Source: CAWVWD01 sp965662365
Lineage (GTDB): Bacteria > Bacteroidota > Bacteroidia > Chitinophagales > Saprospiraceae
NCBI GenBank assembly: GCA_965662365.1
Contig: CBFIHR010000038.1
Location: forward strand, 1 to 40,042
DNA: 40,042 bases
Reading direction: 5' to 3'
The notes beneath the pieces are model-generated. The model worked only from the letters and a program-made list of their open reading frames with translations, had not been told where the DNA came from and did no database searches. Within the stretch, counting starts at the first letter, position 1, and each line of letters begins with the position of its first letter. The translations under genes were made by a program, and so were the position numbers. Below are positions 8,725-17,449 of this stretch, piece after piece.

Positions 8725-8757
8725 AGAGCTATCAACTCTAAAAATTAATAGCTCTTA
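8725..8757 (-). terminator. Terminator of the M1 peptidase gene
   Basis: Arms AAGAGCTAT (8725-8733) and ATAGCTCTT (8749-8757). On the minus strand the stem is followed by a run of T, just after the stop of the metallopeptidase gene. Confidence 0.8.
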
Positions 8758-8780
8758 AAAGTGTAGAATTTTATAAAATC

Positions 8781-11102
8781 TTAATTCTTCTTATCTCTTG
8801 CTGCACGTTGCATTGGGTTTTCGCCTTGCCCTCTGCCGTATCGGCCGCCACCTTTTTGCTGATATAACTCAAAGCGATTCAAAGACTGACGAGCAGGGAA
8901 GTAGTTGTTTCCAGTGTCAGTGTCTGCTGTCTCGAAGTAAGGATCAAGCGTAATTTGTTTAACGGCTTTTTCCGTTACAAAAACTTTCGTTACTTCTTTG
9001 TGTGGCAACATTTTCCAAATTTCCGCAGGAATGCGACGTACCTCTTTTGTTCCATCAATATATTCAAATTCAACAATCAACGGCATTACTAAACCGCCAA
9101 CATTCTCAAACGTAATTTGATAAAAATTATATCCTTTTTTCAATAAGGCTTTTTCATCCTCATCTAAGCTGTTGTAATACTTTTCGTATTCTTTTCTATC
9201 TAAATTTAATACATTTAATTCGTCGTAAGTCGTATAAAAATCAACGGTTGAAGGGTCACGTTCTGTCACCGTTTCTTTCACTTCCTCCTTATTACGCATA
9301 TCGCTGATGTATTGCTTTTCATCACGTTGCTTTTTTGCAATTTTGCTTTCCTCATCAGGATTTCCTTTCAAATTGTACCATTTTACATCTTTGATAGCAA
9401 TATCCACATGATCAGTTGTGTAGAACCAACCTCTCCAGAACCAATCTAAATCCATTCCAGAAGCATCTTCCATTGTGCGGAAAAAGTCAGCTGGAGTCGG
9501 ATGTTTGAACATCCAACGCTGTGAATATTCTTTAAATGCGTGATCGAACATCTCACGTCCCATTACAGTTTCACGCAAAATATTTAACGCCGTTGCCGGT
9601 TTTCCGTAAGCGTTATTTCCAAATTGGAAAATAGATTCAGAATTGGTCATAATCGGTGAAATCGTAGATTTGTCACCCGACATATACGGGACAATCTTCC
9701 AAGCTGGCCCACGACGTGACGGATAACCTCTTTCCCATTCTTGCTCTGTCAAATATTGTAAAAACGAGTTTAGCCCTTCGTCCATCCAAGTCCATTGACG
9801 TTCATCAGAGTTGACAATCATTGGGAAGTAGTTGTGTCCGACTTCGTGAATAATTACACCAATCATTCCGTATTTTGTGCGTTCGTTATACGTTCCATCT
9901 TTTTCAGGACGACCAAAATTGAAGCAAATCATCGGATATTCCATACCAATAGCTGCCGCATGAACAGAAATTGCTACTGGATAAGGATAATCAAACGTAT
10001 ATTTCGAGTACACATCTAAAGTATGTGCAACTGCTTTTGTAGAATATTGTTCCCAAAGCGGATTGCCTTCTTTCGGATAATAAGACATCGCCATCACCGT
10101 TCTATCCCCAAACTGAACGCCCATAGCGTCCCAGATAAATTTACGAGAAGTAGCAAAACCGAAATCACGGACATTTTCAGCGTAATATGTCCACGTTTTT
10201 TTATCCTTCGCCTTCTTCTTTTCCTTCTTTTCTGCTTCGCTTTGTGATACGATAATGACAGGTTCTTTAGCAGTTTTCGCTTTTTCAAATAATTCCTGCT
10301 GTGCTTCCGTCAAAATCTCATCTGCATTTTGTAAAGTTCCAGTAGATGCTACAATATGATCCGAAGGCACTGTAATATTCACGGTATAATCACCAAAGCA
10401 TAACGTAAACTCGCCACGTCCTAAGAACTGCTTGTGTTGCCAACCATAAACATCGTTATACATGACCATTCGAGGATAGAATTGTGCGATTGTATATAGA
10501 TAATTATCATCTTCCTCAAAATACTCGTAACCCGAGCGGCCACCCATTGTCATACGGTCGTTGATATTGTACCACCATTCTACTTTGAATGAATATTTTT
10601 CACCCGGTTTTAAAGCAACTGGTAAATCTACACGCATCATCGTTTTATTAATAGTATAGGGTAGCGGCTTACCCTCTGCATCTTTGACCGCTTCAATCTT
10701 AAATCCTCCATCGAATTTGCTACCGACTAAACCTTCTATTTGGCGAGCCGTCATTTTTTTATCAATATCGGATTGACTGATTTTGTACGTATCCGAATCT
10801 TTTGCACGCATGTTTTGGTCTAATTGCAACCATAAATATGTTAGTACATCGGGCGAATTATTCGTATAAGTAATTGTTTCATCGCCGTCAATTCGTTGTG
10901 TTTCATCGTTCAACTCTAAATTAATTTCATAATCAACTTGTTGTTGCCAATATTGATGACCGGGTGCCCCCGAAGCAGCACGATAAACATTTGGTGTCGG
11001 TAACTCTTGTCCTAACTGACGAAACTTGTTCGTATTCGTGTTTTGTGCAGTTGCTAACATTGGCAGCAACATTAGACACAATAAGTATTTCATTTTATTC
11101 AT
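8781..11102 (-). CDS. M1 family zinc metallopeptidase, secreted
   Basis: A 773-residue gluzincin of family M1, which trims peptides from the N-terminus in most characterised members. A signal peptide ends at about residue 20 (TAQ). The zinc site is complete: His419-Glu420-x-x-His423 (IIHEVGHNYF) and Glu442 in WTWMDEGLNSF, 18 residues on as the family requires. The substrate loop reads GMEYP (386-390) in place of the canonical GxMEN, as is common in the Bacteroidota branch, so aminopeptidase specificity is not certain. A Lys/Glu-rich insert sits near residues 270-303, and the C-terminus is Gly/Arg-rich. In Bacteroidota this gene is often next to a DUF6702 gene, as here (11318, divergent). Confidence 0.9.
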   Translation of the reverse strand: MNKMKYLLCLMLLPMLATAQNTNTNKFRQLGQELPTPNVYRAASGAPGHQYWQQQVDYEINLELNDETQRIDGDETITYTNNSPDVLTYLWLQLDQNMRAKDSDTYKISQSDIDKKMTARQIEGLVGSKFDGGFKIEAVKDAEGKPLPYTINKTMMRVDLPVALKPGEKYSFKVEWWYNINDRMTMGGRSGYEYFEEDDNYLYTIAQFYPRMVMYNDVYGWQHKQFLGRGEFTLCFGDYTVNITVPSDHIVASTGTLQNADEILTEAQQELFEKAKTAKEPVIIVSQSEAEKKEKKKAKDKKTWTYYAENVRDFGFATSRKFIWDAMGVQFGDRTVMAMSYYPKEGNPLWEQYSTKAVAHTLDVYSKYTFDYPYPVAISVHAAAIGMEYPMICFNFGRPEKDGTYNERTKYGMIGVIIHEVGHNYFPMIVNSDERQWTWMDEGLNSFLQYLTEQEWERGYPSRRGPAWKIVPYMSGDKSTISPIMTNSESIFQFGNNAYGKPATALNILRETVMGREMFDHAFKEYSQRWMFKHPTPADFFRTMEDASGMDLDWFWRGWFYTTDHVDIAIKDVKWYNLKGNPDEESKIAKKQRDEKQYISDMRNKEEVKETVTERDPSTVDFYTTYDELNVLNLDRKEYEKYYNSLDEDEKALLKKGYNFYQITFENVGGLVMPLIVEFEYIDGTKEVRRIPAEIWKMLPHKEVTKVFVTEKAVKQITLDPYFETADTDTGNNYFPARQSLNRFELYQQKGGGRYGRGQGENPMQRAARDKKN

Positions 11103-11252
11103 TCTAATATATTATTTTGATGTTGAATCAAAAGTGTTTTGTAAAATATTCCCCTTGATGTAACCTATGTTTCCTGCACGTAAAGTTAATAAATAGATTA
11201 ATAACTTCGTTTGTTTAATATTGCTTTAAGATATTGATTTTACCAATGTTTG

Positions 11253-11260
11253 TATCTTTG
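11253..11260 (+). promoter_or_regulatory. Candidate -7 box for the DUF6702 gene
   Basis: TATCTTTG matches the Bacteroidota TAnnTTTG box and lies 58 nt before the ATG at 11318. A TTG at 11234-11236 is a possible -33 element. Confidence 0.55.
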
Positions 11261-11291
11261 TCTTTATAATTACTATTGTGTAACCAAAATA

Positions 11292-11307
11292 GGTTTCACG
11301 TGAAACA
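11292..11307. other. parS-like centromere site 1 (15/16)
   Basis: GGTTTCACGTGAAACA contains the full 14-bp palindrome GTTTCACGTGAAAC of the ParB-binding site and differs from the consensus TGTTTCACGTGAAACA only at its first base. It sits 11 nt upstream of the DUF6702 start codon. Confidence 0.9.
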
Positions 11308-11317
11308 CTTTTAAGCT

Positions 11318-11824
11318 ATGAAACAACTATTTTTAATAATAATGCTTTCCGTCTTCGCTTTTGGATTTTCAACAAATGAACATCCGATTTATGTAAGTAT
11401 TGCTGAAGTAGATTATTTTACAGAAAAACGAGAAATACAAGTCGCTCTAAAAATTTTCACAGATGATTTAGAAAAAGCTATTCGTAAAGAAGGTAAAAAA
11501 GTCAACTTAGATACACCTAAAGAAATCAAAACTGCTGATATTTATATCAAAAATTATCTAAAAGACAAGTTCAACATCAAAGTCAATAAAAAAGAAAATC
11601 TGTCCATAAACTATGTCGGGAAAGAATATATCGACGATGCGACCTGGATGTATTTTAGCTACAAAACTCCGAAACGAGTCAAAACGATAACAATTAAAAA
11701 CAGCGTCATCACAGAACTTTATCCTTCACAAAAGAACCTCACGCATTTAAAAAAAGATAGGATCATAATTGATTCCAAACATTTTACAAAAAAACGTTCC
11801 ACAGCAACTTTCACTTTAAAGTAA
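11318..11824 (+). CDS. DUF6702 family exported protein
   Basis: A 168-residue protein with a signal peptide (MKQLFLIIMLSVFAFGFS). The mature part begins EHPIYVSIAEVDYFTEKREIQ and continues with LKIFTDDLEKAIRK, the hallmark of DUF6702, a small beta-rich domain that is common in Bacteroidota beside M1 peptidases. No enzymatic residues are evident and its role is unknown; periplasmic or outer-membrane location is inferred. The divergent neighbour is an M1 peptidase. The gene is bracketed by parS sites at 11292 and 11825, the second beginning one base after the stop codon, so ParB spreading from these sites would cover it. Confidence 0.75.
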   Translation: MKQLFLIIMLSVFAFGFSTNEHPIYVSIAEVDYFTEKREIQVALKIFTDDLEKAIRKEGKKVNLDTPKEIKTADIYIKNYLKDKFNIKVNKKENLSINYVGKEYIDDATWMYFSYKTPKRVKTITIKNSVITELYPSQKNLTHLKKDRIIIDSKHFTKKRSTATFTLK

Positions 11825-11840
11825 TGTTTCACGTGAAACA
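11825..11840. other. parS centromere site 2 (perfect 16/16)
   Basis: TGTTTCACGTGAAACA is an exact match to the widely conserved bacterial parS palindrome bound by ParB. It directly follows the DUF6702 stop codon and precedes that gene's terminator. Confidence 0.95.
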
Positions 11841-11852
11841 CCACATCAAAAA

Positions 11853-11886
11853 CCTTATTACAAAACAGTTGTAATAAGGTTTTTTT
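11853..11886 (+). terminator. Terminator of the DUF6702 gene
   Basis: A perfect 11-bp stem (CCTTATTACAA at 11853-11863 and its complement at 11869-11879) with loop AACAG is followed by a run of seven T. Confidence 0.93.
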
Positions 11887-11901
11887 CATTTCAAAATGCC
11901 G

Positions 11902-11909
11902 TAACTTTG
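11902..11909 (+). promoter_or_regulatory. Candidate -7 box of the hutU promoter
   Basis: TAACTTTG fits TAnnTTTG exactly, directly after the preceding terminator and about 84 nt before the hutU start. The upstream -33 position is only T-rich. A transcript from here would carry parS site 3 in its leader. Confidence 0.55.
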
Positions 11910-11950
11910 CAGATATTATAAAACAGAATGTGTTTCATGATTAAAAATCA

Positions 11951-11966
11951 TGTTTCACGTGAAACC
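11951..11966. other. parS-like centromere site 3 (15/16)
   Basis: TGTTTCACGTGAAACC keeps the 14-bp palindromic core and differs from consensus only at the last base. It lies between the hutU -7 box and start codon, so bound ParB could in principle affect hutU expression. Confidence 0.9.
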
Positions 11967-11992
11967 ATAATTATACTAAAATATATAATCAA

Positions 11993-13993
11993 ATGTCTAT
12001 TCAAGAATTTAAGGATGCAATAAAACAAGGTATTCCAAACGAATTACCTCAACCAAAACCTTATGACGATTCGGTTAGTCATGCACCAAAAAGAGAGCAT
12101 CTACTTAGCGAAACCGAGAAAAGATTAGCACTTAAAAACGCTTTACGTTATTTCGATAAGAAACACCATGGCGTTTTAGCTAAAGAATTTGCCCAAGAAT
12201 TAGAAACTTACGGTCGTATTTATATGTATCGTTTTCGTCCTGATTACAAAATGTACGCTCGACCGATTGAACATTATCCTGCAAAAACAGCACAAGCCGC
12301 AGCGATTATGTTAATGATTCAAAACAACTTGGACAATGCTGTCGCACAACATCCGCACGAATTAATTACGTATGGTGGAAATGGTTCGGTTTTTCAAAAC
12401 TGGGGACAATACCTGTTGACGATGCAATACCTTTCGGAAATGACAGAGGAACAAACTTTAGTCATGTATTCTGGTCATCCGATGGGTTTATTTCCTTCAA
12501 ATAAAAATGCACCTCGTGTCGTAGTCACTAACGGAATGATGATTCCAAATCATTCTTCACAAGAAAATTGGAATAAGTTTAATGCTTTAGGCGTTACACA
12601 ATACGGACAGATGACTGCCGGTTCTTACATGTATATCGGGCCACAAGGTATTGTTCATGGTACGACAATTACGGTCTTAAATGCTGCACGAATGTTAGGC
12701 AATGGCCACACAAAAGGTAGATTATTTGTCACTTCAGGTTTAGGTGGAATGTCGGGTGCTCAAGCAAAAGCTGCCGTTATCGCAGGGATGATTGGAGTCA
12801 TTGCCGAAATCAATCCGACTGCCGCACAAAAACGTCATGCACAAGGTTGGGTCGATGAAATTTTTACGGATTTAGATGAATTAATCGACCGTATAAAAGT
12901 GGCGAAGCGTGAAGAAGAAGCGGTTTCTTTAGCCTATCAAGGTAATATTGTTGAACTTTGGGAACGCTTAGTGGATTCTGATATTCACGTAGATTTAGGT
13001 TCTGACCAAACTTCTTTACACAATCCGTATTCGGGTGGCTATTATCCTGTTGGCTTATCGTTTGAAGATGGCGAAAAAATGATTGCTGAAAATCCTGCAC
13101 AGTTCCGTGAAGGTATTCACGAAACGCTTCGCAGACACGTCAATGCAATTAATAAATTAACAGCAAAAGGAATGTACTTTTTTGACTATGGCAATGCTTT
13201 TCTAAAAAATGCTCGTGATTTAGCGAAAGCTGATATTACAAAGCCTGATGGTAGCTTTAAATATCCTTCGTATGTAGAGGATATTATGGGGCCAATGTGT
13301 TTTGACTATGGTTTCGGGCCTTTCCGTTGGGTTTGTGCTTCTGGAAAAAGTGAGGACTTAGACAAGACAGACGCTATCGCAGCAAGCGTTATTGAGGAAT
13401 TATTGGCGAAAGCCGACGATGAAATCAAACAACAATTAGAAGATAATTTGCATTGGATAAAAAATGCCAAGCAAAATCAAATGGTTGTCGGTTCGCAAGC
13501 ACGGATTTTATACGCTGATGCAGAAGGCAGAATGAAAATTGCGGAAGCATTCAACAACGCTATCAAAGCCGGAGAAATCGGAACGGTAATCTTAGGTCGT
13601 GATCATCATGATGTTTCTGGAACAGATTCTCCTTATCGTGAAACTTCAAATATCAAGGACGGCTCAATGTTCACCGCAGATATGGCGATTCATAATGTAA
13701 TTGGCGATAGTTTCCGTGGTGCGACTTGGGTTTCAATTCACAACGGCGGCGGTGTCGGTTGGGGCGAAGTCATGAATGGTGGATTCGGAATGTTATTAGA
13801 TGGTACGCCAGAAGCGGATGCACGCTTAAAATCTATGTTGCACTGGGACGTCAATAACGGTATCGCAAGACGTGCTTGGGCAAGAAACAAAGGTGCTGTT
13901 TTTGCTATTAAAGAAGCAATGAAACGAGAACCGATGTTAAAAATAACCTTACCGAATGAAGCTGACGAAGTCTTAATTGATGATGCTTTTTAA
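11993..13993 (+). CDS. hutU: Urocanate hydratase (long form)
   Basis: Urocanase adds water to urocanate to give 4-imidazolone-5-propionate, the second step of histidine degradation, using tightly bound NAD. The 666-residue length fits the long form found in Bacteroidota and eukaryotes (about 660-680) rather than the roughly 555-residue proteobacterial form. Recognisable segments are YGGNGSVFQNWGQY, VMYSGHPMGLFPS, TSGLGGMSGAQAKA (glycine-rich NAD-binding), LGSDQTSLHNPYSGGYYPVG, VEDIMGPMCFDYGFGPFRWVC, the RDHHDVSGTDSPYRET region and SIHNGGGVGWGEV near the C-terminus. No hutH, hutI or hutG lies within this window, so the pathway is split. A terminator-like hairpin follows. Confidence 0.96.
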   Translation: MSIQEFKDAIKQGIPNELPQPKPYDDSVSHAPKREHLLSETEKRLALKNALRYFDKKHHGVLAKEFAQELETYGRIYMYRFRPDYKMYARPIEHYPAKTAQAAAIMLMIQNNLDNAVAQHPHELITYGGNGSVFQNWGQYLLTMQYLSEMTEEQTLVMYSGHPMGLFPSNKNAPRVVVTNGMMIPNHSSQENWNKFNALGVTQYGQMTAGSYMYIGPQGIVHGTTITVLNAARMLGNGHTKGRLFVTSGLGGMSGAQAKAAVIAGMIGVIAEINPTAAQKRHAQGWVDEIFTDLDELIDRIKVAKREEEAVSLAYQGNIVELWERLVDSDIHVDLGSDQTSLHNPYSGGYYPVGLSFEDGEKMIAENPAQFREGIHETLRRHVNAINKLTAKGMYFFDYGNAFLKNARDLAKADITKPDGSFKYPSYVEDIMGPMCFDYGFGPFRWVCASGKSEDLDKTDAIAASVIEELLAKADDEIKQQLEDNLHWIKNAKQNQMVVGSQARILYADAEGRMKIAEAFNNAIKAGEIGTVILGRDHHDVSGTDSPYRETSNIKDGSMFTADMAIHNVIGDSFRGATWVSIHNGGGVGWGEVMNGGFGMLLDGTPEADARLKSMLHWDVNNGIARRAWARNKGAVFAIKEAMKREPMLKITLPNEADEVLIDDAF

Positions 13994-14002
13994 TAAAAAG
14001 TC

Positions 14003-14036
14003 AAAGGGTCAGACGCTTTAAAAGTGTCTGACCTTT
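14003..14036 (+). terminator. Terminator-like hairpin after hutU
   Basis: GGTCAGAC (14007-14014) pairs with GTCTGACC (14026-14033), extended by flanking AAAG and CTTT. The T run behind it is short (CCTTTAGTAA). Confidence 0.6.
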
Positions 14037-14133
14037 AGTAATCCCGCAACTTATTTCAAAAAATCTCCTTTTTCGTACCTTAATTGTATAAAACACCATA
14101 AATCAAAAATCTACTCTTAAACGAAAATTAGAA

Positions 14134-16203
14134 GTGATGAGACGATTATTACTTATTTTCTTTTTTTGTTCTTTATGGTTAATAAACTTCGGACAAATTC
14201 AACCAAGATTAAAGGTTTCTACCGTCGAAGGCGTTGCACCGCTTACCGTTTTTTTTGATGCCACCAGCACAACTTACGACAATCAAACGATCAACCCTTT
14301 ACATGATTTAAACTATCAATGGAATTTCGGCGATATTTATTCTGGCATTTGGAATTTTAAACCTGCTTCTCGCAATACGCCGACAGGTGCGATGGCAACA
14401 CACGTTTTTGATAGTTCGGGAACGTTTATTGTCGAGTTAGAAGTTTCGGATTTTAAAGGAAATAATGCGATTGAAACAATTGTCATTCGAGTATTCCCTA
14501 CGGAACGATTTTACGAAAGTAGTACGGTTTGTTTTTCAAGAAATGATGATTTTACAGGTTGTCCTGATAATGCTCAAAAAGTTACTTTTCGAGATGGCGA
14601 CTTGAGTGTCGCACAGGCTTTTGTTGGCGATAAGCGACAATTATTATTTAAAAAAGGCGATACGATTTTTGTTAATGAGCCGTTACAAATTAAATGGGCA
14701 AATTATCTAACAATTGGTAGTTTTGGACAATGTGAAAATATTAATTCCAAAGGAATTTCTAAAAATGCTCCAGTTCTTATTAATAAAAAAGCGAAAAACA
14801 TCATACATATTTCAAGTCCTGACGGCACACAACAGGCTTCAAATTTAATTATTAAAGACTTGAAATTTGTTAATCAAAATATAGACCGCACAACAAATGC
14901 GATTTTTTGTCAAGATTATACCAGACGAAATTTATTGTATCGTTTAGAAATTGACGGTTTTACACATGGGATTCATTACGAAATGAATAATTTATGGAAT
15001 GAATTTCATAAGCAAGAGTTATTTGATGAAATTACGATTGCTGATTGTAACATCAAGAATGGAGTAGGAAAGGGGAACTTAGTCACATTAAGTGGAAAAC
15101 GCTGTGCAATGACTGGCAACACTTTGACAAACTCAACACAAGCCGAAAGCGTTTTGCATTTACCCTGGCTACAACAAAGCACAATTGCACATAACGAATT
15201 TTTGCATCCTGCCGAAAAGCATTTTTGTTTGAAATTAGAAAGTCCGCTTTCGGATACCGTTCGACAACGCAGTGCAACGCATCAAGTTTTGATTACGGAT
15301 AATCATTTTGAAGCCTTTAAAGGTTCTGATAAAATTGTCGAAATCTTACCCGCACATCAAAAATCAAAAATGCTGCACGATATTATTTTTGAAGGAAATT
15401 ATATTAATACAGGAACGGATAACAGCGTTCAACATGGTTTAATGGTTGGCGGTGAAAATATTACGAGTAGAAATAACATCATCAATGGTTCGGGCGGAAA
15501 CGCTAATCGCTACAATGGAATTACGATTTCTGATGTTTCCTTGTCTGATAAATCCAAAAATATTAAAGCGTATAACAATACGATTTATCGGCAAGATTGG
15601 GGAAAAATGGTCGTTGGTATTCGAGTGGATAAAGATGTGGAAGCGGTAGAAATTACAAACAACTTGGTTTATACACCTTTAGCGGCAAAATATAAATTGA
15701 CCGAAGCATTTACCAAAGATATTTTTTTGGATAATAATGCTTTCCCGAAAAAACATCCTTTTATTAGCAAAAAACCAACACAACCGCTTGATTTTCAACT
15801 GGATACTATTAAACTCTCATTTTTACAAAACCAAACTTCACTTTGTAGTTATCACGATTTTTATGGTCAAAATCGTCAGCCGCTAAAACAATGTGGCATC
15901 GGTGCTTTTGAATTTACAGAGTTTCCTATTACAAAAATTTCGTATGATGGATTAAGTATTTCGTCTATTCACAATTATCCGAATCCAGAACGAAATTATC
16001 TAAGCATTGATTTATCAAAAATTACAGGCGAATACAATGTCGAGATTTTTAATTTACATAATAACCTGATTTATTCTGATTATGACTTGACAAATCGCTT
16101 TTATGTTTGGCAAATTGATGCGTTTGATAATGGAATCTATTATGTGAAGGTGGCTTCTGAAAGTGCGACTTTTTTAACGAAGGTTGTGGTACAGCGACCG
16201 TAG
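14134..16203 (+). CDS. Secreted PKD plus parallel beta-helix protein with T9SS sorting domain
   Basis: A 689-residue exported protein. Residues 1-20 are a signal peptide. Residues 25-120 are a PKD domain: VEGVAPLTVFFDATST, YQWNFGD, THVFDSSGTFIVELEVSD. The middle (about 170-540) holds strands of the right-handed beta-helix type, with recurrent N-x-I and NNxI turns such as ITDNHFEAF, IFEGNYINTG and SRNNIINGSGG. This fold is common in polysaccharide lyases and surface binding proteins. The C-terminal 80 residues (from about SIHNYPNPERNYLSI) are a type A T9SS sorting signal with the usual PNP motif. It is therefore probably anchored or released at the cell surface. No catalytic triad is identifiable, so the substrate is unknown. 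Confidence 0.8.
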   Translation: MMRRLLLIFFFCSLWLINFGQIQPRLKVSTVEGVAPLTVFFDATSTTYDNQTINPLHDLNYQWNFGDIYSGIWNFKPASRNTPTGAMATHVFDSSGTFIVELEVSDFKGNNAIETIVIRVFPTERFYESSTVCFSRNDDFTGCPDNAQKVTFRDGDLSVAQAFVGDKRQLLFKKGDTIFVNEPLQIKWANYLTIGSFGQCENINSKGISKNAPVLINKKAKNIIHISSPDGTQQASNLIIKDLKFVNQNIDRTTNAIFCQDYTRRNLLYRLEIDGFTHGIHYEMNNLWNEFHKQELFDEITIADCNIKNGVGKGNLVTLSGKRCAMTGNTLTNSTQAESVLHLPWLQQSTIAHNEFLHPAEKHFCLKLESPLSDTVRQRSATHQVLITDNHFEAFKGSDKIVEILPAHQKSKMLHDIIFEGNYINTGTDNSVQHGLMVGGENITSRNNIINGSGGNANRYNGITISDVSLSDKSKNIKAYNNTIYRQDWGKMVVGIRVDKDVEAVEITNNLVYTPLAAKYKLTEAFTKDIFLDNNAFPKKHPFISKKPTQPLDFQLDTIKLSFLQNQTSLCSYHDFYGQNRQPLKQCGIGAFEFTEFPITKISYDGLSISSIHNYPNPERNYLSIDLSKITGEYNVEIFNLHNNLIYSDYDLTNRFYVWQIDAFDNGIYYVKVASESATFLTKVVVQRP

Positions 16204-16248
16204 GTACAACTTACGGCTAATCATGTTTAATCCTTTCAGGGTTTTGAG
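16189..16248. repeat. Short interspersed repeat-like segment
   Basis: CCGTAGGTACAACTTACGG can fold (CCGTA/TACGG) and is followed by TTTAATCCTTTCAGGGTTTT. On the minus strand this reads AACCCTGAAAGGATTAAAC, a phrase I recall as recurrent in intergenic regions of Bacteroidota. It overlaps the last codons of the preceding gene. Single copy in this window. Confidence 0.4.
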
Positions 16249-16398
16249 TGATTCAGCTTATATTTTTTAATCATTTTATCAAAAACCCGTATATTAGCAA
16301 AAAAATAACAAATAGCATATTTTTAACTATTTTGCTAATTTTTTAAAAAACTCTTTTTATTATTCATATTAACGAGCTGTATAACAAAAAAGCAAACG

Positions 16399-16788
16399 AT
16401 GAAACAGTATTTAGTATTTCTATCAATAGTTTTAGCTTTCTCAAGTTGCTTTCCTGATACTTATGAAAGTAAAAAAATAAAATCGCCTACAAAGAATTTC
16501 GAGATACAAGCAACTGTTAATAAAAAAGATAAAAATTCAGACAGTTATGCTGATGTGATACTTCATTTATTTAGAGATGATAAAAAAATTGATAAACTGA
16601 ACACCAAAGCAGGAGATTTTAGTAAATGGACAATTGGTTGGACTGAATATGGTGATACAATCCTTTTACAAAGTAGTGATATAAGTAATGGTGCATGGCT
16701 AATAGAAAACAATCAAATGAAAACAATAGAAATGACTGATTATTTAAACGATAGAGCAAAACAACTTAAATTGATGAAATACAAATAA
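16399..16788 (+). CDS. Small lipoprotein of unknown function
   Basis: A 129-residue protein with a lipoprotein signal (MKQYLVFLSIVLAFSSC, lipobox FSSC, Cys17). The mature part is Lys/Asp-rich with predicted beta strands (FEIQATVNKK, YADVILHLFRDDKK, WTIGWTEYGDTILLQSSD) and a C-terminal helix (NDRAKQLKLMKYK). I do not recognise a family. The next gene, also a lipoprotein, begins 18 nt after its stop on the same strand, so the two probably form a two-gene operon. Confidence 0.65.
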   Translation: MKQYLVFLSIVLAFSSCFPDTYESKKIKSPTKNFEIQATVNKKDKNSDSYADVILHLFRDDKKIDKLNTKAGDFSKWTIGWTEYGDTILLQSSDISNGAWLIENNQMKTIEMTDYLNDRAKQLKLMKYK

Positions 16789-16806
16789 CTTTATAAACTA
16801 ACAATT

Positions 16807-17376
16807 ATGAAAAACGTCCTCTTCCTATTCTTAGTAGTAACATTATTCGGCTGCACCGCCAATAAAACAACCGTCGAAGCAGAACGACACGCACCAAAAT
16901 TTATAGAAAAACCATTTCCGCAAAATTGGTATGGCAAATGGAAAGGGACGCTGGTAATTTATAATAATCAAGGAAAAGCACAGGAAATTCCGATGGAAAT
17001 TCATGTAGAACCGACCGACTCTACGCATCGTCACCAAATGGCGTTGGTCTATGGTGAAGGCGAAAAGCAGGACATTCGACCTTATGAATTAATAGCGATT
17101 GATAGCAAAAATGGTCATTATAAAACCGATGAAAAAAATACGATTTACCTTGATGATTATTATTTTGAGGGCGTTTTGTATGCTCGGTTTGAAGTCATGG
17201 GCAATCTACTTTTGACACGAATCGAAAAACGAAATGACAAACTATATTTTGAAGTTATTTCTGGAAAATTAAAACCGATTGCAACAACAGGCGACGATGC
17301 AGAAAATGATGTTCCGCCTGTCAATTCTTATAAAATTACCGTTTCGCAACGTGCGGAATTAACGAAGTATGAATAA
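16807..17376 (+). CDS. Lipoprotein, possibly lipocalin-like beta barrel
   Basis: A 189-residue lipoprotein (MKNVLFLFLVVTLFGC, Cys16). The mature chain has NWYGKWKGTLVIYNNQGKAQEIPMEI-type strands, then an acidic middle and repeated strands (YFEGVLYARFEVMGNLLLTRIEK, LYFEVISGKL). An N-terminal W-x-G-x-W-x-G-x-L followed by a meander of strands resembles small lipid- or ligand-binding barrels in Bacteroidota, but this is only a fold-level guess. It lies 18 nt downstream of another lipoprotein gene and upstream of ligA. Confidence 0.6.
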   Translation: MKNVLFLFLVVTLFGCTANKTTVEAERHAPKFIEKPFPQNWYGKWKGTLVIYNNQGKAQEIPMEIHVEPTDSTHRHQMALVYGEGEKQDIRPYELIAIDSKNGHYKTDEKNTIYLDDYYFEGVLYARFEVMGNLLLTRIEKRNDKLYFEVISGKLKPIATTGDDAENDVPPVNSYKITVSQRAELTKYE

Positions 17377-17379
17377 ATT

Positions 17380-17447
17380 ATGTTTGAGTGTTTGAACACT
17401 CGAACATTCAAACATTGGAACATTGGAACATTTAAACACTCAAACAT
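17380..17447. repeat. Inverted repeat with TTTGAGTGTTT arms, upstream of ligA
   Basis: ATGTTTGAGTGTTT (17380-17393) is complementary to AAACACTCAAACAT (17434-17447). The loop carries reiterated AACATTGGAACATT-like words. The right arm ends two bases before the ligA ATG, so a folded leader would hide the start region. A related inverted repeat occurs at 25571-25629. Confidence 0.8.
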
Positions 17448-17449
17448 CA

